From Gammaproteobacteria bacterium HGW-Gammaproteobacteria-14 (GTDB taxonomy: Bacteria; Pseudomonadota; Gammaproteobacteria; Pseudomonadales; Alcanivoracaceae), in the NCBI GenBank assembly GCA_002840115.1, contig PGZG01000103.1, forward strand, positions 1 to 6,585: a DNA stretch of 6,585 bases, given 5' to 3'. Position numbers and translations under genes: made by a program. Every line of letters begins with the position of its first letter. The first letter of the stretch is position 1. Below the pieces are notes generated by a model. That model was not told the origin of the DNA. It did no database searches and worked only from the letters and a program-made list of their open reading frames with translations. Of this stretch, positions 1 through 6,105 are shown in pieces.

Positions 1-213
1 GGGCTGAGAGCTTTGGTGGAGAAGCCCGCGGAAGCTCGAAACTGGACAACCCCTTATTTGAACAAAATGCCGGAAGACCCCTGGAATAATCCCTACGTGT
101 ATATCAGCCCGGGTATTAACGGCCCCTATGATTTGATTTCTCTCGGCGCCGACGGCCGCGAAGGTGGTGAGGGTTTTGATGCCGATATCAGCTTCCGCGA
201 CCGTGGTAACTGA
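1..213 (+). CDS. gspG: Type II secretion major pseudopilin GspG, C-terminal fragment
   Basis: This is the last 70 residues of the major pseudopilin, the subunit that polymerises into the periplasmic pseudopilus. The frame is open from base 1, so the start, prepilin leader and N-terminal helix lie outside the window. The visible part has the family's conserved C-terminal segments: ALVEKP (residues 5-10 of the fragment), TPYLNKMPEDPWNNPY (about 27-42), and the glycine/aspartate-rich loop SLGADGREGGEGFDADI (about 48-64). In characterised GspG proteins that loop binds the calcium ion needed for stability. After DADI there is a short polar tail, SFRDRGN. The stop is followed by a 30-base gap and then gspH. 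Identification rests on these motifs and on the GHIJKLM order that follows. An internal TTG at position 13 is not a credible start, because the sequence before it also matches GspG. Confidence 0.96.
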   Translation, partial: GLRALVEKPAEARNWTTPYLNKMPEDPWNNPYVYISPGINGPYDLISLGADGREGGEGFDADISFRDRGN

Positions 214-243
214 GAACCCTTAGCTCTGACGGCGGCTATTTCT

Positions 244-876
244 GTGAACAAATTCATTGTGAGCAGGCTGATGACATCCGTCGACTATCCATTCGTTGTT
301 GCCGCATTGAGCCCACGGGTAATTCATTATTCGCGGGCTCAACGAGGCTTTACGTTATTGGAAATTCTTGTGGTAGTGGTGTTAATGGCGGCTGTCACCA
401 CCTTGCTGGCCGTAGGCGCCAGCCGTGGTTCTGGCAGGGATGTTGCCGAGGAGTCCACAGCAAAACTTCGCGCGACATTGGAATTGTTGACAGAATCCAG
501 TCTTTTCCGGGGCGAGCTACTGGCCTTGCGGTTGGATGATCAGGGTTGGGAACCGTTGCGCTTTGAGGTCAGCACGGGCGAATTTGAAGTGATGGCGGAC
601 CCATTAGCTCGCTACGATATGCCCGAACCATTACAGCTTGAGTGGGAAATGGAGTCCCCTCGTGATGCTACAGAGGTGTCGATTAGCACGGCGGCTGAAA
701 ATCTTTTTGAGCGTCCTCAGGGAAGCGATGAACCAGAGTTGCCACAGTTTTTCTTTTTCCCCAGTGGAGAGACATCCGCCGCTCGGTTCATGATTCGCAA
801 CCCTGACAGTGGTTTGGAGAGAGTCCTCAAACTTGACCCTCTTGGGCGAGCAGAGCTGATGGATGATGGAGTATGA
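244..876 (+). CDS. gspH: Type II secretion minor pseudopilin GspH
   Basis: GspH is a minor pseudopilin of the type II secretion system. It is processed by the prepilin peptidase and links the tip complex to the GspG shaft. The cleavage/methylation motif is RG|FTLLE at residues 34-40, with Glu at mature position 5, followed by a hydrophobic helix at about 41-59. Near the C-terminus, QFFFFPSGETSAARFMI (168-184) matches the family's conserved PSGE strand region. The 210-residue length is slightly above the usual 160-200, because the leader before the cleavage site is 35 residues, against the more typical 6-15. The start is uncertain. GTG 244 has GGCGG 8 bases upstream. ATG 271 has GAGCAGG only 3 bases upstream. 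TTG 307 would give a 14-residue leader but has no clear ribosome-binding site. The gene overlaps gspI by 4 bases (ATGA). Confidence 0.9.
   Translation: MNKFIVSRLMTSVDYPFVVAALSPRVIHYSRAQRGFTLLEILVVVVLMAAVTTLLAVGASRGSGRDVAEESTAKLRATLELLTESSLFRGELLALRLDDQGWEPLRFEVSTGEFEVMADPLARYDMPEPLQLEWEMESPRDATEVSISTAAENLFERPQGSDEPELPQFFFFPSGETSAARFMIRNPDSGLERVLKLDPLGRAELMDDGV
307..342 (+). repeat. Inverted repeat inside the gspH leader-coding region
   Basis: An 8-bp perfect inverted repeat, TTGAGCCC at 307-314 and GGGCTCAA at 335-342. One A/C mismatch then separates it from two more pairs, CG at 316-317 with CG at 332-333. The loop is an AT-rich 14 bases (318-331). In the mRNA it could form a hairpin just upstream of the codons for the prepilin cleavage site. 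It coincides with the unusually long leader part of gspH, which may be poorly conserved or even untranslated if a later start is used. A regulatory role is inference only, and it may simply be chance within coding sequence. Confidence 0.4.
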
Positions 877-1283
877 CGCATCGTCAGTCAGGCTTTACCT
901 TGGTAGAAATTCTCTTATCGCTTGTGATTCTTGCGTTTGCCGCGATTTTACTTGCGGATACCTTTGGGGCCAGCGCCTCAGCATTTAGTCGACTGAACAA
1001 GGACACTCAAGCCTGGCTGGTTGCCAGTGATAAGTTGGTAGAGCTACAGGTATTTCAGCAGTGGCCCGCAACGGGTACCCAGGATGAAATCGTGGAGCGA
1101 GGAGGACAGCGATGGCAGGTTCGTACTCGCACGACAGAGGGGCCTTATCCCAACACCCGCCGGGTTGATATTGAAGTCGGCCTGGCAGCTGAAGGCGGTG
1201 GTTGGCAGCCTAATTGGTCCCAGTTCAGTCTACTGGCAAAGCCCCACGAATCCATAGCGTCACCCGCCGGGAGTTCACCATGA
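873..1283 (+). CDS. gspI: Type II secretion minor pseudopilin GspI
   Basis: GspI is a minor pseudopilin. In structurally studied systems it forms the tip complex with GspJ and GspK and is thought to start pseudopilus assembly. The leader is only 7 residues (MTHRQSG), cleaved before FTLVE, with Glu at residue 12 (mature +5) and a hydrophobic helix at about 10-28. The segment TQAWLVASDKLVELQ (45-59) is the typical GspI continuation of the N-terminal helix. It is followed by a small beta domain with the G-x-R-W-x-V pattern (GGQRWQVR, 77-84) and RRVDIEV (96-102). At 136 residues it is slightly longer than the common 120-130, with a Ser/Pro-rich tail. ATG 873 overlaps the gspH stop as ATGA, and the gspI stop in turn overlaps the gspJ start, so the three are probably translationally coupled. 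Confidence 0.95.
   Translation: MTHRQSGFTLVEILLSLVILAFAAILLADTFGASASAFSRLNKDTQAWLVASDKLVELQVFQQWPATGTQDEIVERGGQRWQVRTRTTEGPYPNTRRVDIEVGLAAEGGGWQPNWSQFSLLAKPHESIASPAGSSP
1269..1273 (+). promoter_or_regulatory. Ribosome-binding site fixing the gspJ start
   Basis: GGGAG lies 6 bases before ATG 1280. It supports that start over the in-frame GTG/TTG codons further upstream at 1214 and beyond, which would bury the prepilin leader under about 22 extra residues. It lies inside the 3' end of gspI. Confidence 0.75.
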
Positions 1284-1909
1284 AACAGCGGGCAAGAGGG
1301 TTCACCTTGCTCGAACTGGTGGTCGCCATTGCCATTCTTGCTGGCATGTTTGTGGTGATTCAGGAGACTTTCCGCGCCGCGAGCATTGGCCGCGAACAGT
1401 TAAATGAAGAGGCAACACGCCTTGAGGCTCGACAGCGCGCGTTAACATTCTTGTTGATGGATTTTGAGCAAGTGATTGCACGTCCGGTGCGAGATGCGTT
1501 CGGTGAACTGCAGCCAGCGCTGATGTCCGTTGAGGGTGGACTGGCATTAACCCGTCTTGGTTGGGCTAACCCCTTTGATCTGCGTCCTCGATCTTCCCAG
1601 CAGAGAGTGGAGTACCGTTTTATCGACGAGCAGCTTATTCGTCGATACTGGCCTTCGCTGGATGTGGCTGCGGGCACAGAGCCAGTGGACACCATATTAT
1701 TAACGGAGATCGAGAGTGTTGCCTTTCGTTATCTGGACCAATCGGAGAGTGGTGAGTGGCGGTGGCTGGAAAGCTGGCCTGATGTTGCCGGGCAGGTCAC
1801 TCGTCCGTTGTATCAGCCGCTACCAAAAAGTATTGAGCTGACAATTACTTTTACCGATGGTAGTGAGCTGCATCGTTACTTCCGTACAGTGGTGAATCCA
1901 TGGCTATGA
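1280..1909 (+). CDS. gspJ: Type II secretion minor pseudopilin GspJ
   Basis: GspJ is a 209-residue minor pseudopilin of the tip complex, partner of GspI and GspK. The prepilin leader is MKQRARG, cleaved before FTLLE (8-12, with Glu at mature +5), followed by a hydrophobic helix at about 10-27. Three family hallmarks are present: MDFEQVIARPVRDAFGE (60-76), LTRLGWANPFDLRPRSSQQR (90-109) leading into VEYRF, and LPKSIELTI (181-189) near the end. Length is normal for the family. The start at ATG 1280 is chosen because it gives the standard 7-residue leader, forms an ATGA overlap with the gspI stop and has GGGAG 6 bases upstream. The 3' end overlaps the start of gspK by 4 to 10 bases, depending on which gspK ATG is used. 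Confidence 0.96.
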   Translation: MKQRARGFTLLELVVAIAILAGMFVVIQETFRAASIGREQLNEEATRLEARQRALTFLLMDFEQVIARPVRDAFGELQPALMSVEGGLALTRLGWANPFDLRPRSSQQRVEYRFIDEQLIRRYWPSLDVAAGTEPVDTILLTEIESVAFRYLDQSESGEWRWLESWPDVAGQVTRPLYQPLPKSIELTITFTDGSELHRYFRTVVNPWL

Positions 1910-2979
1910 TGTCAGGACATCAGCGTCAACGGGGTGCGGCTCTGGTTATTGTGTTAATGATGTTTGCGATTGTGGTGACACTGTCCGTGGAAGTGTTATA
2001 TCGGCAGGATCACTTCCGTACTCGCACAGCGAATCTGTTGAGCTGGGATGAGCGCTATCAATATGCGATGGCTGCAGAAGCATTGGCGATTCGGGCACTG
2101 ATTGATGATCTCGAGAATGATCAACAGAGCGGTACCCTGACCGATGACTGTGTATCCGATCGCTGGGCGGTGAATCTGCCACCGACACCTTATGAAAGTG
2201 CATTTCTCAGTGCTTCCGTTCAGGATCTGCAGGGACGTTTTAACATTAACTGGTTGATACGCGCGGAAGCTGATGAGTTTGTTCGTGACCCGGAAGCTCG
2301 GTTGCAACTCGAGCAGTTGTTAGCCCGTGTACTGCCGCAACCCAATCGGGCGGCGGTGTTGTCTATGGAGCTGGCCGACTGGTTGGACAGCAACAATCTG
2401 GTAGATGATGTTGATGGCGCCGAGGATGCGGAGTATCGCTATCAGCGAACTGCTAATACGCCAGTCTTGCATGAGTCAGAAATGCGTGCGCTGCGCTCCT
2501 TTACGCTTGAGGATACCGGGGCGGATCCGTTCTGGGGTTTTTTCACTGCCTTGCCCCTGGGTACGCGGCTGAACATTAATACTGCTCCTGAGCCTGTGCT
2601 CAGTGCGGTTTTCAGTGATACGGTTGCAGAGCCGGGGGTTCAGTTGGTAATGCAGTTGCGGGAAGAGGGAGCCATTGAGTCCGTGGATGCGGTATTGGCT
2701 CAGGCTCCCTTTAGTGCGTTAACAGCCGATCAGCGATCAGCGCTGAGTAACCGGTTGGATGTCCGCTCTGACTATTTTCAGGTGATGGTAGATGTGCGAA
2801 CTGATCAGGGGTTAACAAGGCTGGCAACCCGGATAGTCCGTCCGGCAGATGGTGAGACAGCGGTTTTTAGCCGTCAGCTGGTACCAGTGCTGGCTCCACT
2901 CGAACCAGCTTGCAATCCCCTTTACAATCAAGCTGATAACACGACACCCGTGATAGAGTCGGGCGTGGAACCGGAGTAA
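1900..2979 (+). CDS. gspK: Type II secretion pseudopilus tip protein GspK
   Basis: GspK is the large minor pseudopilin that caps the pseudopilus tip. The leader ends at RG (residues 11-12) and the mature protein begins AALVI. Mature position 5 is Ile rather than Glu, the known GspK exception consistent with a terminal cap. The hydrophobic helix is at about 13-31. Family motifs follow in order: DLQGRFNINWL (109-119), ADWLDSNN with DGAEDAEY (159-179, the D-W-x-D region), and LNINTAP (224-230) of the inserted helix-hairpin-helix-like domain. The 359-residue length is normal. There are only two cysteines, C84 and C338, which could pair in the periplasm (inference). The last 20 or so residues are polar and acidic. 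Starts at ATG 1900, 1906 or 1909 are all possible. ATG 1906 would give the same ATGA overlap with the preceding gene as seen at gspH/I and gspI/J. Confidence 0.96.
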   Translation: MAMMSGHQRQRGAALVIVLMMFAIVVTLSVEVLYRQDHFRTRTANLLSWDERYQYAMAAEALAIRALIDDLENDQQSGTLTDDCVSDRWAVNLPPTPYESAFLSASVQDLQGRFNINWLIRAEADEFVRDPEARLQLEQLLARVLPQPNRAAVLSMELADWLDSNNLVDDVDGAEDAEYRYQRTANTPVLHESEMRALRSFTLEDTGADPFWGFFTALPLGTRLNINTAPEPVLSAVFSDTVAEPGVQLVMQLREEGAIESVDAVLAQAPFSALTADQRSALSNRLDVRSDYFQVMVDVRTDQGLTRLATRIVRPADGETAVFSRQLVPVLAPLEPACNPLYNQADNTTPVIESGVEPE

Positions 2980-3004
2980 CCCTTTGGTGCCGGTGATCCT
3001 TACT

Positions 3005-3010
3005 GCGGAG
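3005..3010 (+). promoter_or_regulatory. Ribosome-binding site of gspL
   Basis: GCGGAG lies 5 bases before ATG 3016, in the 36-base gap after gspK. This is the only fully intergenic start inside the H-to-M run, so gspL can initiate independently rather than by overlap coupling. No convincing promoter is visible in the gap. Confidence 0.65.
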
Positions 3011-3015
3011 ATATA

Positions 3016-4185
3016 ATGTTGGCTGATACCACCTTGCTCTGGCTTGCCCCAGGGGCTCTGCAAGCAGAGGACCTCGCCTCACACCCCGCATCTTGCTATC
3101 GAGGTGATGGTGTGGCGCAGGGGGGCGTTGCTGATTTGCTCAAGAATACGAGGGGAGCGCCGCTGACGGTGGTGCTATCGGCTGCGGATGCGTTGGTTAC
3201 GGAGGCCGAGCTCACCCGCAAACAGGCGCGTCATTTGGCAAAAATCTTGCCGTTCCTGCTCGAAGATCAGCTTATTGATGCGCCAGACAGCCTGTGGTTT
3301 GCCAGCGGCAAGGCAATTAATGGTGTTTACCCGGTGGTTGCTTGCAGTCGGGAAGGGCTGGATCGGCTGATTGCAGGTTTTGATATGTTTGGCTGCACTG
3401 TGGCTAGTCTGGTGGTGGATGGACAGCTTTTGAGTCAGTCGCTACTGGGTCAGCAGGAGCAGGCTCCAATAATGGTGTGTCACCAGGGTTATGAGCTTTT
3501 ATTGCCTGGGCCGGGTCAGGCGCTGGTGGTTCCGGAGCATGATGCATCCGCGACACTGGCCTTGCTGGATATACAGGCCGAGTCTTTGCGTGTGGAGGAT
3601 GCTCAAGGGTTGCTGCGGCAGATGCCAGAGACTCTCTCGCGAGGACGTTATGCGGAGCTACTGCATGGCGCGCTGCGCCCCAGGCAAGAAAGCAGCGGTG
3701 GCGGTGTCTCCAGCGGTTGGCAACAAAGCGGCTGGCTGGTGGCGGCCAGTGTGGCGTTGGTGGCCATGTTACTGGCGGGGCAAGCCTATTATTACGAAGG
3801 TGAGGCGCAGCGCAGTCGGGCTCAGGCGGCAAGTCTTTACAATGAGCTGTTCCCCGGCGATCAGGCGACAGCAATTCTGGAAAGTCAATTTCGCAATCGG
3901 TTGGCAAGACTCGGTGGCGGGACCAGCAGCGTTGGTTTCCTGTCATTAATGCTGCCGGTGGGGGAAACCCTGCGCGGCCAGTCCAGTAATGGGTTGGCTG
4001 CCCGCCGGATCCAGTATGACGAGCGGGAAAGCGCCTTAACTCTGGATGTGTCGGCGCCAGACTATGAAAGTCTTGAGGCGCTGCGTGAGCGTATTGGTCA
4101 GCAAGGGCTTCAGGCAGAGATTGCCAATTTCCGAAGTCAGGGTGATGCCGTAACGGCTCGATTGCGAGTGGTGGCCGGGATATGA
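3016..4185 (+). CDS. gspL: Type II secretion inner-membrane platform protein GspL
   Basis: GspL is a bitopic inner-membrane protein. Its actin-like cytoplasmic domain recruits the ATPase GspE, and its periplasmic ferredoxin-like domain pairs with GspM. The cytoplasmic part (about 1-237) contains the characteristic LPFLLEDQL (78-86) with the following DSLWFA (91-96), and ends with AELLHGALRPR (213-223), resembling the family's LLxGxF/Y segment. A Gly/Ser-rich linker (226-234) leads into one transmembrane helix at about 238-257. After that come a helical segment (about 260-300) and the C-terminal alpha/beta domain (about 305-388). At 389 residues it has normal length. ATG 3016 has a good ribosome-binding site. 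The stop overlaps the gspM start (ATGA), matching the known pairing of the two proteins. A long opposite-strand frame over this gene is an artefact. Confidence 0.95.
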   Translation: MLADTTLLWLAPGALQAEDLASHPASCYRGDGVAQGGVADLLKNTRGAPLTVVLSAADALVTEAELTRKQARHLAKILPFLLEDQLIDAPDSLWFASGKAINGVYPVVACSREGLDRLIAGFDMFGCTVASLVVDGQLLSQSLLGQQEQAPIMVCHQGYELLLPGPGQALVVPEHDASATLALLDIQAESLRVEDAQGLLRQMPETLSRGRYAELLHGALRPRQESSGGGVSSGWQQSGWLVAASVALVAMLLAGQAYYYEGEAQRSRAQAASLYNELFPGDQATAILESQFRNRLARLGGGTSSVGFLSLMLPVGETLRGQSSNGLAARRIQYDERESALTLDVSAPDYESLEALRERIGQQGLQAEIANFRSQGDAVTARLRVVAGI

Positions 4186-4712
4186 AAACGATGATCGCGA
4201 CATTCACAGATCGGCTGCGTCCCATCATAGCGCCGGCTCAAGGATGGTTTCAGCAGCGCCCGCCCCGTGAGCAGATGGCCCTTAAGGTGCTATCGGCAGC
4301 ACTGGCACTGACTCTGGTGTATGTGCTGTTTTGGCAGCCCCTGATGAACTGGCATAACAGCGCCACCCAGCTTTATCAGAGCAACGCAAAGCTATTAAGC
4401 TGGATCGATGATAATGCTGCCGCCATTCGTGCGGCGTCTCGCAGGCCGGCCAACAGCTCTGGCACGATGGCATCCGGAGACTGGATTGCACAGCTCAGTC
4501 GCAGCGCTTCCACTGCAGGAGTGTCATTGCGAGGATTTACACCTGAAGGCGAGCAGGGGGTGCGTATTCAGCTTGAGGCTCAGCCTTTCGCTGAGACATT
4601 GGCCTGGCTGCAAACGCTGGAAGGTCAGGGAGTGCGAGTTTCTTCTGTTGAGTTTTCTTCAACCTCGGCCACCGGGTTGGTTAACGTGCGTGCCACCCTG
4701 AGCCGGGGCTAA
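4182..4712 (+). CDS. gspM: Type II secretion inner-membrane platform protein GspM
   Basis: GspM is a small bitopic inner-membrane protein that stabilises GspL in the assembly platform. It has a short basic cytoplasmic N-terminus (1-33) containing RPPREQ (26-31), typical of the segment just before the membrane helix. One transmembrane helix follows at about 34-51 (ending VLFWQP), then a periplasmic helical stretch (about 53-86). A short Pro/Ser/Gly linker comes next, and the C-terminal ferredoxin-like domain (about 97-174) contains FAETLAWLQTLEGQGVRVSS (136-155), the conserved helix-turn-strand of the GspM family. The 176-residue length is normal. ATG 4182 overlaps the gspL stop, which with the gene order makes the call firm. 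The stop is one base from the next gene. No gspN or prepilin peptidase gene follows within the window. Confidence 0.94.
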   Translation: MKTMIATFTDRLRPIIAPAQGWFQQRPPREQMALKVLSAALALTLVYVLFWQPLMNWHNSATQLYQSNAKLLSWIDDNAAAIRAASRRPANSSGTMASGDWIAQLSRSASTAGVSLRGFTPEGEQGVRIQLEAQPFAETLAWLQTLEGQGVRVSSVEFSSTSATGLVNVRATLSRG

Positions 4713-4713
4713 C

Positions 4714-6018
4714 ATGCTATTACGCTCCAGCCTGTTGTTACTAGTGTTATTGCCATCGCTGGTTTTTGCCGGGGCATTACGGGTTGTTGATGATGCAGTG
4801 CTGGTATTTTCCGCTGAGGATTTCCCTGATGCAGTGGGCAAAAATATTCAGCGCCTGTCCGTTGTTCGTTGGCAGGATGATGACTTTGTTCCAGTGCCTT
4901 TCCAGATTGATGAAATGGACCGCGTCAGTTTGGTGTGGTTTGAGCAGAGCGGGTTCGAGCGGTTAGGCAGCTCAGGGCTATTTGATCAGGCGGATCAACT
5001 ATTATTAATGGCTCGGGATGCAGGACTGGCAGCGCCGGATACGGCGCGTTTGTCCGAGGGCGAGCTATTATCCCGCATTCGCATTACACCGCCGGGCGAG
5101 GATGCACGGTATTTTTATTTGGCAAAGGACAATTCGCAGCGGAATCTGGATCACTACGTTTCGCATGACCCATTAACTGGTGTTACCAGTACTGCGCATT
5201 ACGTGTTAACCACAGATCCCTCCAACGAGTTGAACTGGCAATACCTTGGTTACAGCGGTTATCGAGGTCGGGCTGATGCATCATTGATTGACACTTTGAA
5301 AATGCGAATGTCGGGAGGCGTTCTACTGCGCTTCCCTCGGGTAACTCTGGACAATAATAATTTAAAGCCAACTCTTATCGGGTTTCGTATTGGGCAAATC
5401 CGTTCAGTGATGCACTTGGAGACACGGGTGGTGTTTGCTGGTTTGCCGATGATGACGCTGCATGTTCAGGCTCACCGCTATGCCAATCACTATGAGGCTC
5501 ATACCTATGCCAGAATTCCCGGCCTGTATCGCAGTACACTAAGAAACCCTCAGGTTTCCGTATCCATTGATGGCAATAATCTGACCGGGGCAACGGTGAG
5601 AACTGCCCGTGGAGACGGGCTGATTGGTCATGTGGATGGCCGCATGGATGAGGACGAAAGAAAACTGGTAAAGCGCGGCCTAAGCAGTGATGAAAGCTGG
5701 ATACTGTTCGACTCCCACAAAGGCTTTGCGCTGCTCACTGAGCTGGACGTGCCGATTGAGCTGCATGGCATTCCTCTGGAGCTGGTTTATCAGGACGACA
5801 AAAATTTGAATGTTAAGCCGGAGCAGTATCCAGGGCAGTTGCCAAACCTGGGGTATGCCTTGAACGGATGGCCTGAGCAAGATGAGATGCGCTTTTCAGT
5901 ACGCATGTTTTTTGATCGAGCATTCGGCAGTTTGCCGCCGGAGGAGTATGTTTCGCTGCGTACCGGGCGCGCTTTGGCGGTGCAGATCGAAAGCATGCTC
6001 GTTGCGGATGGTTTGTAA
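4714..6018 (+). CDS. Uncharacterised exported protein, last gene of the T2SS operon
   Basis: I do not recognise this gene. It encodes 434 residues with a clear Sec signal peptide: MLLR, a hydrophobic core at 5-18, and probable cleavage after V-F-A at residue 19. No further transmembrane helix is evident and there is no lipobox. The protein contains no cysteine. The mature part looks like a soluble, beta-rich periplasmic or secreted protein. Visible segments include VPVPFQIDEMD (59-69), GLFDQADQLLLMARDAG (88-104), a long middle domain with LKMRMSGGVLLRFPRV (195-210), and a C-terminal NLGYALNGWPEQDE (378-391) before an RMFFDRAF segment. From memory, a PFQIDE...D-x-ADxLLxMA-D-G layout recurs in uncharacterised exported proteins, but I can give no family name. 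It starts one base after the gspM stop, with GGGG 5 bases upstream of ATG, so it is very likely co-transcribed with the secretion genes. It occupies the gspN position but is much longer than GspN (about 250) and lacks its membrane anchor. Confidence 0.85.
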   Translation: MLLRSSLLLLVLLPSLVFAGALRVVDDAVLVFSAEDFPDAVGKNIQRLSVVRWQDDDFVPVPFQIDEMDRVSLVWFEQSGFERLGSSGLFDQADQLLLMARDAGLAAPDTARLSEGELLSRIRITPPGEDARYFYLAKDNSQRNLDHYVSHDPLTGVTSTAHYVLTTDPSNELNWQYLGYSGYRGRADASLIDTLKMRMSGGVLLRFPRVTLDNNNLKPTLIGFRIGQIRSVMHLETRVVFAGLPMMTLHVQAHRYANHYEAHTYARIPGLYRSTLRNPQVSVSIDGNNLTGATVRTARGDGLIGHVDGRMDEDERKLVKRGLSSDESWILFDSHKGFALLTELDVPIELHGIPLELVYQDDKNLNVKPEQYPGQLPNLGYALNGWPEQDEMRFSVRMFFDRAFGSLPPEEYVSLRTGRALAVQIESMLVADGL

Positions 6019-6045
6019 TGATGTTCTAGTCGACGATAACACCCC

Positions 6046-6082
6046 CGATACGATAGGAGAGCATAGGCTCCCTATCGTATCG
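6046..6082. terminator. Hairpin between convergent genes, possible bidirectional terminator
   Basis: A 12-bp perfect inverted repeat, CGATACGATAGG (6046-6057) and CCTATCGTATCG (6071-6082). After one bulged A, an inner 4-bp stem GAGC/GCTC (6059-6062 with 6067-6070) closes a 4-base loop. It lies 27 bases after the + strand stop and 23 bases after the minus-strand stop, the usual place for a shared terminator. There is no T-tract on either strand, so it is not a classic intrinsic terminator. It may act with Rho, protect 3' ends, or be a dispersed palindromic repeat. Confidence 0.6.
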
Positions 6083-6105
6083 AACGTTAGGCGAGTCAAT
6101 AACCC

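Noticed and set aside
1214..1279. Upstream in-frame extension of gspJ
   Set aside because: It would add 22 residues before a normal 7-residue prepilin leader. ATG 1280 has a good ribosome-binding site and an ATGA overlap.
2728..2746. Tandem GATCAGC copies and the palindrome TCAGCGCTGA
   Set aside because: They are short and lie in the gspK coding frame (TADQRSALS region). They are explained by codon usage, with no sign of a regulatory or mobile function.
3491..3949. 152-codon + strand frame inside gspL
   Set aside because: It lies in another frame of gspL, its translation is rich in Trp, Arg and Cys, it has no ribosome-binding site, and it overlaps the coding sequence for the GspL transmembrane helix.
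3404..4228. 274-codon open frame on the minus strand across gspL
   Set aside because: It is antisense to a well-supported gspL, its translation is rich in Pro, His and Arg with no domain pattern, and it runs past the gspL/gspM junction. It is a by-product of codon bias in gspL.
4714..6018. Assignment of the 434-residue gene as gspN
   Set aside because: The position fits, but GspN is about 250 residues with an N-terminal membrane anchor. This protein is far longer, has a cleavable signal peptide, and shows no GspN pattern I can recognise.
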